Shown: one piece after another, positions 6,862-13,248 of the stretch
Numbering within the stretch: position 1 is the stretch's first letter
Layout: the number at the start of each line of letters is the position of its first letter
NCBI GenBank assembly: GCA_027943245.1
Contig: JANDJZ010001212.1
Location: 1 to 13,248 of the forward strand
Reading direction: 5' to 3'
Length of the DNA stretch: 13,248 nucleotides
Origin: Acanthamoeba sp. SK_2022b
Taxonomy: Eukaryota > Discosea > Longamoebia > Acanthamoebidae
Notes under the pieces: model-generated
Told to the model about the DNA's origin: nothing
Seen by the model: only the letters and a program-made list of their open reading frames with translations
Database searches by the model: none
Translations under genes and position numbers: made by a program

Positions 6862-8639
6862 TCATTGAGCGACCGGGGACGTTGCCGATAGGCTGTGCAG
6901 CAGTTCGTCGAGTTCGTGGTCGATGCGCTGGTCGATGGGCACGGCCTTCGCCGGGTCCAGTGGCACGGGCGAGCTGTCGCACCTCACGCCCTCCTCGTCG
7001 TCGTAGGGCCACGGAGCCATAATGACCCGCGAGTCCGGCGGCCCCGTGTATCGCGGCGAGTCGTGGCCGCTCGAGAAGACCTGATCGATTACTATCAAGC
7101 CCCACTCGGCCTGCGCGCACGCCATGCAAGTCAGCTTCTGGGTGAAGCGAGATGTGTGAGTTGAGCAAGCGGGGCCACGGACCCTCCCCGACTCATTGAA
7201 GAAGTATTGGTGTCGCGCCGCTAGGCGCAACACTCGGCCGTCCTTGCTGAGGGCCATTGGGTTCGTGGAGAAGACGGCCCCCGCCAGCGATTGATACGGA
7301 ACCTGTCTCAGATAGCAGAGCACGATCTGTCGCGTGACGCTGTCGTCGGGGTGGCAAGTGTTTGTCACACTTCTGCCCAAAAGCTCGTCCTGGTTCAAGA
7401 GCACGGTGGCACACAGAGATCAGCACAATGTGCAGCCCAAAATCGCAAATGGGCGGTGGTCGATACACACGGAAGGAGGGAGGAGGGCACCTGCGCATAA
7501 CCGAACAACTCGCAGTAACCAGGCGAGAGATAGTAATAGAGGGGAACGAGCTCTCCTCGGGGTGTCGTCTCGATCTTATGCGCAGCAAACGGCTTCCTGC
7601 AATGCCGCCCACCCCGCAAAGATGAGCCTACTAACCCCCCCCCCCCGCTTCAAGACTCAAACGACAACGGGGGAGAGTGGACGAACTGGAGGTCGTCGAT
7701 GACCAGTGTGGACAAATCGTGGTCGCGCAAGAACGGAAGGACGTGCGTGACGGCCGACACGCGCGTTCTGTGGCTTGGCTCGATCGGCTGCGAGTATAAA
7801 TCCTGCGACATGCGCCCCCGCAGCGCCGCCGACTCGCGGCGCTGTGCGAACTGGTCCAGCAGCAAAGCGTTGGCGCGGCTCTCCTCGCGAAACGCGTCCA
7901 TCTGCTGCTCGAACACGGTCTGCTGGTTTTGCAGCGACGAGACCCTGTCCAGCAAGAGGCGGTTCTCATCGCGAAGACCGCGCATCTGCTCCACGAGCAG
8001 GGACATGATGGCCATCGGCAACCCCACCGCGCCCTGCTGCCCCTCCACCACGCTCCCGCTCTGCGCACGGTCCAGCAAGGACGGCGTCGCCGACCTGGTC
8101 GGCTGCGTTGCCGTGGTTGGGCGCGCAGTGTGCTGTGATTGCGCCAGCAACTGCTGCATGTGGTGGCCGGCAGGCGCCGCTACGTCGTGGCCTGTATATG
8201 AGCTGTGAGGCGAGTTGGAGAGACTCTCGGGGCAGCTGGCCCTTACCTCTTGTCTGTGTTGCCTTGGACGATCCGAGCTGCAGCCCTGCCGCTTGCAGGG
8301 TAGTTGTGGTAGAAGGAGGGGGTCGATGCCGCTTGTTGCTGGTCATATTACTAGCCGGTGCGTTGTCTGGTCGCTTTTGTGGTCGTCCGCGCTTGCGCGA
8401 GAGAAGGAAGTGGCACTGGCCGCTGTTGTTCCATTCGATGCATCGTTGGCACGGGTGCCTCCTGGTCGTTCATCCCCCCCCCACCTCTTACTTGTTAGTG
8501 CCGGCAGCAACGCGTTGTTGTTGCATCTAGGCTTGTTGCCGTGGGCGCGATACCCGTCGCACGCGACGTGGTGCTGCGTGCACAGCGTGCACGACTTCCG
8601 CAAGCCCACATACTCTATACCTTCACCACCCTCCATCAT
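6862..8639 (-). CDS. Zn(II)2Cys6, AT-hook, coiled-coil, PAS protein (5 exons)
   Basis: Predicted exons are 8639-8554, 8461-8247, 8191-7666, 7596-7491 and 7389-6862 (486 residues). Splicing exon 1 to 2 creates a complete fungal-type binuclear zinc cluster: C17-x2-C-x6-C27-x5-C33-x2-C36-x8-C45 (CTLCTQHHVACDGRHPCQRC at 17-36). A basic AT-hook-like RKRGRPQKRP follows (51-60). Residues about 162-215 form a heptad-rich coiled coil (EQMRGLRDENRLLLDRVSSL), suited to dimerisation. A PAS-like domain spans about 277-385: YYYLSPGYCELFGYAQ, then DELLGR, HPDD and AARHQYFFNESG. The order resembles fungal ERT1/AcuK/RDS2-type regulators, so a nuclear DNA-binding role is likely; target and ligand are unknown. 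The exon 3 donor (GTCGTT) is weak and the least certain junction. A second in-frame ATG (8636) has better context. More exons could lie upstream. Confidence 0.8.
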
Positions 8640-8839
8640 GAGACGTCCTCTTCTGCCGGGAGGAACGCCAGCTTCCAGGTCGGTCTAGCCGCGACAGAAT
8701 TATCGCCGCCGGTTAATCCCGAAAGCCCGCGTAATAGGAAAATATCGACATTTTTAATATTTATTTATATTGTTTTTTTATATCAAATCACGAGAGAGTG
8801 ATTGGAGCCCCGCTTAGTCGTTGTTCTTAGCCCACCCCC
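8640..8839. other. AT-rich spacer between two minus-strand genes
   Basis: It separates the LEO1 stop (8840) from the Zn2Cys6-PAS start (8639). It is markedly AT-rich at 8740-8795 and must hold both the LEO1 3' end and the promoter of the zinc-cluster gene. An AATAAA on the minus strand at 8765-8760 could be the LEO1 poly(A) signal, although AT content makes chance likely. Confidence 0.5.
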
Positions 8840-9592
8840 TCACAGGTCAGAATCGGAGTCGGAGCGCCCGCCGGACCTCCTCGCCGAGGAGGAGGACGAG
8901 GACCGTCTTCGCTTCCTGCTGTCGGCGTCGTCGTCGGATCCTCCGCCCCCCATCTCCCAGTCGTCCTCTATGTTGACGTCGCTGCCTTCGTCTTCGCTGT
9001 TGTCGTCGATGAAGCCCTCGAGGTTGTCCTTTGACCGTCGGTCCCTGCCACCGCCGCCGCCGCTCTGCCGCCTCTTGGGCACCTCCCTGTTCCTCTTCCG
9101 CACCGGCGACGAGTGCTTGGCGTCCAGGATTCGCTTCTCGTCCACGTCCGAACCATCTGTCGACATCGCCGCACACGAGCGCATACAGTGGGTGAGGAGG
9201 GCGCGTGGGTGAGCTTGTGCAGGGGCGCCTGCGCATGTACCGTCATCGAACTCGCCCTCCTCGAGCATGTTGGAGGTGAGGCCGTAGGACTTGTTCATCT
9301 CCTTCTTCTTCTGGTTCTGCTTGATTCGCTCTTGCTCCAACTGCAGACCACCACCACACCAACACAGCGCCGGGTGGGTGAGTGTCGTGCGCGCGTGCGG
9401 AGAGGCGCGGTTGTGGGTAGGAGGGGGGGAGTTCGTCGGCGGGAGGTCGTACGGCTTCTTTGTTTCGCTTTTCGATTTCGGGGTCGACCGTCGAGATCTT
9501 GACGACCTTGATCTTGCGCGCCTTCTGCTGGCTTTGCTTCACCAGGTGCATGGTGAGCTCTGCAAAGAGGAGCAGAGGTCGATCAGGGCCAG

Positions 9593-9657
<65 letters not shown>

Positions 9658-11045
9658 AGTGCGGCAAGGGGGAGTGGCAAACTCTGGTGGGACTTGGAGT
9701 GGAGCGTGGAGGGCGTGAAGAAGAGCTTGTTGTCCAAACGGCCGTGGGCCTTGATGGAGCCCTTCTGCTTGGCGAAGACGTGATAGTTCTCCTTGGTGAT
9801 GTTCTGCGTATCCACGTCCAGCACCTGGTGGTCGCGAATCACGCGCACGTGAGGAATCGCCAACAGAATGAGAACGAGAACGAGAATGAGCTTGCGCTGC
9901 GCGCGCACCTCTTCATTGCCGCCGAGGAAAAGCTGCACCGTGTTGTTGGACCATCGCACAAAGCGCGCGTTGCTCTCCCGCTTCTACGGGACAAAGCGGC
10001 TGGTCAGTAACCGCCCCCCCCCCCAACGCTCGAATCAAAGGGGAGAGAGGGATGAGAGAGTGGAATACCTGCTGGCCATACTTGTCGGTAACGTATCGCC
10101 ACCTCATGATGGTCTCCGGCGGCAAGGGCTTCACCTTCTGTCCTGCTCGTGGCCAGCGGCCAGCGTTAGCGATCCATACGCGCGGGCACATGCACACACG
10201 CAACGCATGCAGCTGTGTGCGAAGAAGGGGGGAGGGAGGCCATACCCTCTGGTCCTTCGACGAGCTCGTCTTCATCGACAGCTTCGAAGGTGTCTCGATC
10301 GAAAGGTCGCTGGTCCAACCCCAAAATGTTGGGCAGCTTGACGTAGAACAGCTGATGCCCGCCACGCACAACGACGCGTCAGGTAGCCGCTACGTTTGCT
10401 TTGATCGGCGTCACTGCTGAGAGGGGGCTGCCGCACCTTGGCGCCAGGAGGTGGGCGAGGAAGGCGCGTGTTCTCGATGTACTGCTCCTCGTTGCGTCCC
10501 TCGTCGGCTCTACATAATCATCAAAAATCATCAATGACGAGGCCACTCAGCCGTGAAGGCCCAAATGGCCTCAAAAAATGCGGGGGGGGGGCTGAAAACC
10601 TGGAGTACTGCGAATCGCTGCGTCGGTACCGATCCTCGTCCTCGCTGTCCAGTTCGCGATCTTCATCCCTCCCACCATAGCGCTGCGTGACTTGTTCATC
10701 TTCTTCGCGTGCCGCATCTTCCTCTTCGTCATCAGATCCAAAGAGGTCCTTGAAGTTGGCCTCGGCCTTGTCCTCTGACTCCTCCTCGTCTTTCTTGGCG
10801 CTCTTCTCTTCGTTATCTGAGGGCAAATTAGACTTTGGCGGAGCACTCGTATTCGAATCATCGTCCACATCTACGTCTTCTATGACCACCTCCTCATTCA
10901 GCACATCATCCAGGTCATCATTATCGTCGTCGCCAGATTTCTCTCCTGCAGCGGAGCCGAGATCGTCGAGCCCAAGGTCGTCACTGTCGTCATCGGAAGC
11001 GCCGAAGAGGAGCTCCTCCATCGCTTTGCCATCTGTCTCTGCCAT
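8840..11045 (-). CDS. LEO1: LEO1, Paf1 complex subunit (9 exons)
   Basis: Predicted exons are 11045-10600, 10509-10437, 10351-10246, 10142-10069, 9983-9909, 9824-9683, 9559-9453, 9340-9241 and 9156-8840. All introns are GT-AG (84-123 bp) and phases agree, giving 479 residues. LEO1 belongs to the nuclear Paf1 complex, which travels with RNA polymerase II and supports elongation and histone modification. The N-terminal 150 residues are very acidic (DDDSDDLGLDDLG) with FKDLFGSDDEEED. The conserved core begins in exon 3: LFYVKLPNILGL and RPFDRDTFE (about 174-195), then TIMRWRYV, KRESNARFVRWSNNTVQLFL, VLDVDTQNITKENYHVFAKQ, RLDNKLFFTPST and KLTMHLVKQSQQKARKIKVV. A Lys-rich helix (LEQERIKQNQKKKEMNK) and a Ser/Arg/Asp-rich tail ending SDSDSDL follow, as in other LEO1 proteins. 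ATG 11045 has A at -3; an in-frame ATG at 11159 is more likely 5' UTR. Confidence 0.94.
9595..9652. repeat. (CA)29 microsatellite in LEO1 intron 6
   Basis: An uninterrupted 58-bp CA run on the plus strand, hence (TG)n in the LEO1 transcript. It fills about half of intron 6 (9682-9560) and ends some 35 nt before the 3' splice site. It also opens long artefactual reading frames on both strands. Confidence 0.97.
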
Positions 11046-11338
11046 TCTCAGTCGCACAATCGCATTTCCTTTTCTTTTCTTTATTATCTGGGCTATTTTC
11101 TGTAAAATGCCATTCATAACTTGAAAGCACAAAAAAGCCGGCCATTGGTGTGACGTCACAACGGCGCTGATTGGGCAGCCACTCCCTCACGCCTCCGCCG
11201 AACAACAGAAAGCCTCAGCCTATTCATACAGACTGACCATCACACAAGTGGAGAAAAAGAGGCGCTCCGGCAAAATCAAAACATCTAAGCCTAGAAGGAA
11301 GAGCTGTAAGTGTACACTAAGGATTTTTGGATTGCAAA
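11046..11338. promoter_or_regulatory. shared LEO1/HERP bidirectional promoter region
   Basis: These 293 bp separate two divergent start codons. They contain two CCAAT boxes in the same orientation (ATTGG at 11144-11148 and 11170-11174) with a palindromic TGACGTCA between them (11151-11158). A pyrimidine-rich stretch (CTTTTCTTTTCTTT in LEO1 antisense, about 11066-11085) lies near the LEO1 start. No clear TATA box is seen for either gene. Confidence 0.65.
11151..11158. promoter_or_regulatory. CRE-type bZIP site (TGACGTCA)
   Basis: A perfect 8-bp palindrome inside GTGACGTCAC, two bases from a CCAAT box, 181 bp upstream of the HERP-like start. ACGT-core sites are bound by CREB/ATF/XBP1-type bZIP factors. 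In animals HERPUD1 is induced by the unfolded protein response through CCAAT/ACG-type elements; transfer of that logic here is inference. Confidence 0.6.
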
Positions 11339-12608
11339 ATGGTGCGATTGGTGGTAAAGAATGCGGGACAGCCCGACTTCCCTATCGAACTCTCGGACGC
11401 CGCGACGGTGGGCGATCTTAAAAGTAAGCTGCAGGAGAGCTACCCTAGTCATCCCGCCCCCACGCAACAGAAACTCATCTTTGCGGGCCGACTCCTCAAT
11501 GATGGATCTCAGAGTCTTCTCCACCTCATCACCGCCAGCAAGGTACATCATCGCAGGCAAAGAAGTGTCTCACCAAACAGTCACTAATCATACCAATGAA
11601 TGCAGTATGATGCAAAGACACCCCAGGCCGTGCATCTTGTTCTTCCTCCTCCCTCTCTCCATTCTTCTTCTAGCGGCCTCTCCTCTTCTCCAGTTATAAA
11701 CAGGATTCATGTACAGCCCGTACGTCTCTCTCCCCAAAGAATTCCATCTCGACTTCTAGAGCACTTTCTAATTACACATTTAAATCGACCTTTTCTTTTT
11801 CTTTTTCTGTTCCGAACAAACAACAGGACCTGCGAAGGTCTGCCCCGGCGGGGTTGGGTGCCCAGCACAACGTCCCGCAGCCTCTTCCCCTCAACGGCCA
11901 GCCTCACCCGAGGTTTGTGCCGGGCAACGGCGTGGCGCCGCCCTTTGCCCGACCACAGTTTGTCCCCGCTCCGGCTGCGGCTGCCGCTCCTCCGCCGCCG
12001 CAGCAGCAGGCCGCGCCCGCAGCGGCGCCTCCCCGACCTGCCGGCCCCGGTCTGCTGGGCCGCCAGAACTGGTCGCTTCTGGTGAAGCTTGTCGTCTTCA
12101 TCTACATCCTCTCCCAAGGCGGCGGCTCCACCCGTCTGTCCATTCTCTGCTTCGGCGCCTTCATCGTGTACCTGTACGTCTTTTCTCTTCTTCTTCTTTG
12201 TTCATTCGCACGTGTCGTGTCGTGTCGTGTGTCGTCTGCTGTGCTGTGCTTACGCGTTCGCGTGGCCTGGACAGTTATCAGATGGGCCTCTTCCCGCGAC
12301 TCAACCGTCCCGCCGCCGCCGCTGCGCCTGCGCCGGCCGCCGAGCAGGCTCCCCCGCCTGCGGCTGTCCCAGAACCGGCGGCCGACGCGCCGCTGCCACA
12401 GGCCGACAGGGATGCTGCAGCCTCTGCCCCGCCCGCCGCCGCCGCCCAGCAGCCGGCGCGAGCGGGACTGTGGAAGGAGGTGGAGAACATCTTCTTGCCG
12501 TTCCTCTACTCGCTCGTTCCGACCTGGCAGCCGGTGGCGATGGCCCAGCCGGTCCCCCTGCCCGGAGGCCAGCCGCCGCAGGTCCACAACCACCCGCACC
12601 ACGACTAG
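11339..12608 (+). CDS. HERPUD: HERP-like ubiquitin-domain ER membrane protein (4 exons)
   Basis: Predicted exons are 11339-11542, 11606-11719, 11827-12173 and 12275-12608. Introns are 63, 107 and 101 bp, GT-AG, and phases (0, 0, 2) agree, giving 332 residues. Residues 2-83 form a ubiquitin-like domain: VRLVVKNAGQPDFPIELSDA, TVGDLKSKL, QQKLIFAGRLLND and, across intron 1, YDAKTPQAVHLVL. A Pro/Ala/Gln-rich linker follows (about 120-185). Two closely spaced hydrophobic segments (LLVKLVVFIYILS, about 190-203, and LSILCFGAFIVYLYQMGLFP, about 209-228) match the membrane hairpin of animal HERP, where the second ends near VGWFPF. The C-terminus has WKEVENIFLPFLYSLVPTW, comparable to the HERP motif near its end. 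HERP proteins sit in the ER membrane and help assemble ERAD ubiquitin-ligase complexes, so that role is inferred. A generic UBL membrane protein is the alternative. Confidence 0.82.
12211..12230. repeat. (CGTGT)4 pentamer in HERP-like intron 3
   Basis: Four exact copies of CGTGT within the third intron, followed by a degenerate GTCGTCTGCTGTGCTGTG run. Confidence 0.8.
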
Positions 12609-13179
12609 TCGCGCGGTCGATCGCACTGCCCCACCCGCCCCAGCACAACCGAGATTGCATATAGTATGTGATATAGACACCCTACCCCTTCTCTCTGCCC
12701 TCCTCTTCTTCTCTCCTCCTACGCTTCCTGCCACTATCTTTCCCTCTAGCAGTAAATCGTGTACACAAGCGTTCCGCCTGTTCTCGTCAAGAAACTCCTT
12801 TATCATGTGCGACGTGATTATTCGAGGGTGGTGCACCTTAAACGGACAACCATGCGTGTGGGTGGGGCAGCTGTCCTCCTTGTGTGTGTTGGCAGGCCAG
12901 CACCTTGTGCTGCATGGCAAAGGAAACGTTGATCATTCAAACGATCATCGGGCACATACCAACATGCTCCGTCATCATCGGTGTTGGCGTCCTTCTCTGC
13001 TTCCTTCTCTGCCATCGATCAATCCTGTTGTTTTTGACTCAACACACACACAATAAGAAGGCTGCGAGTTGAGGTTGCGGAGTACATTGGACAATAAGGC
13101 ATCGCGTGTGTCAGAGAATCAAGTCGATTGTGATTGTATTGGTGGGCCAGCGGCCAAAAACGAGGGTCAGACTGATTCC
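12609..13179. other. spacer with two convergent 3' ends
   Basis: It holds the 3' UTR of the HERP-like gene and, at its right end, that of the minus-strand gene beyond 13180. It starts pyrimidine-rich (CTCCTCTTCTTCTCTCCTCC near 12700). No canonical AATAAA was found; AATAAG occurs at about 13051 and 13094. Open stretches here have no recognisable domains. Confidence 0.45.
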
Positions 13180-13248
13180 TCAGTTCCAGTCTTCATCCTT
13201 CTTGTTGCACTTGTCCTCGTGCTTCTCCTTCTTGTGGCACACCTTGAC
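13180..13248 (-). CDS. C-terminal end of a Lys/His/Cys-rich protein (partial)
   Basis: The minus frame is open from the window edge to TGA at 13182-13180 and ends with 22 codons reading VKVCHKKEKHEDKC then NKKDEDWN. CpG and codon use resemble the neighbouring genes. Spaced Cys and His residues (C-H, then H, then C) in a Lys/Glu-rich context could bind metal, but too little is visible to name a family. Chance is not excluded; the high Lys/Glu/Asp content with only AAG, GAG and GAC-type codons favours a real exon. Confidence 0.5.
   Translation of the reverse strand, partial: VKVCHKKEKHEDKCNKKDEDWN

Noticed and set aside
9243..10010. Open frames of 238-239 codons on both strands through the CA repeat
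   Set aside because: They read through LEO1 introns and the microsatellite; the conserved LEO1 text is recovered only by splicing.
11046..11159. N-terminal extension of LEO1 from ATG 11159
   Set aside because: The extra residues are hydrophobic and basic and unlike LEO1. The ATG at 11045 has good context and starts the acidic N-terminus.
11854..13056. A 400-codon plus frame through the HERP-like gene
   Set aside because: It runs into intron 3 after IVYL and continues in low-complexity Arg/Pro/Ser. Splicing at 12173/12275 restores YQMGLFP and the family-like C-terminus.
1..13248. tRNA genes, CRISPR arrays, bacterial operons or defence systems
   Set aside because: No tRNA B-box with a cloverleaf was found by eye, there are no regularly spaced repeats with unique spacers, and the intron-rich gene structure is eukaryotic.

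Overview
The window looks like nuclear DNA of a free-living amoeba, most probably Acanthamoeba (A. castellanii or a close relative). Three things point that way: two 119-nt 5S rRNA genes that match the Acanthamoeba 5S as I remember it; GC-rich, CpG-rich coding sequence; and genes cut by many short GT-AG introns (55 to 123 bp). All exon structures were assembled by eye from reading frame, splice dinucleotides and phase. They are predictions, not transcript-supported models.

Layout. (1) 3-758, +: 3' part of an LEA-like, highly charged repeat protein. (2) 1333-5523: a 5S rRNA locus holding a decayed Ty3/gypsy-type retroelement. Two 5S genes on + (1333-1451 and 5255-5373) lie either side of about 3.8 kb with antisense remnants of integrase N-terminus, RNase H and reverse transcriptase. 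A 185-bp direct repeat consists of the whole 5S gene plus 66 bp of retroelement integrase sequence. After the second copy come an inverted duplication of the same integrase piece and a third, partial 5S. The retroelement is almost free of CpG, unlike its flanks. (3) 5626-5820, +: a truncated protein-kinase glycine-loop stub. (4) 5835-6797, +: a four-exon dephospho-CoA kinase with a C-terminal membrane anchor. (5) 6862-8639, -: a five-exon Zn(II)2Cys6, AT-hook, coiled-coil and PAS protein, probably a transcription factor, convergent with the kinase (64 bp between stops). (6) 8840-11045, -: a nine-exon LEO1 subunit of the Paf1 complex. (7) 11339-12608, +: a four-exon HERP/HERPUD-like ubiquitin-domain ER membrane protein, divergent from LEO1 across a 293-bp intergenic region carrying a TGACGTCA palindrome and two CCAAT boxes. 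(8) 13180-13248, -: the last 22 codons of a Lys/His/Cys-rich protein.

The protein-coding genes are unrelated housekeeping and regulatory genes (CoA synthesis, transcription elongation, ER stress, a transcription factor, stress tolerance). I see no operon-like or defence-island logic. The noteworthy part is the 5S/retroelement composite: both 5S copies are fused at the same point, their oligo-T terminator, to antisense integrase sequence, and the repeat begins exactly at 5S nucleotide 1. That could reflect RNA-mediated fusion, Pol III-targeted insertion, or duplication of a chimeric unit.
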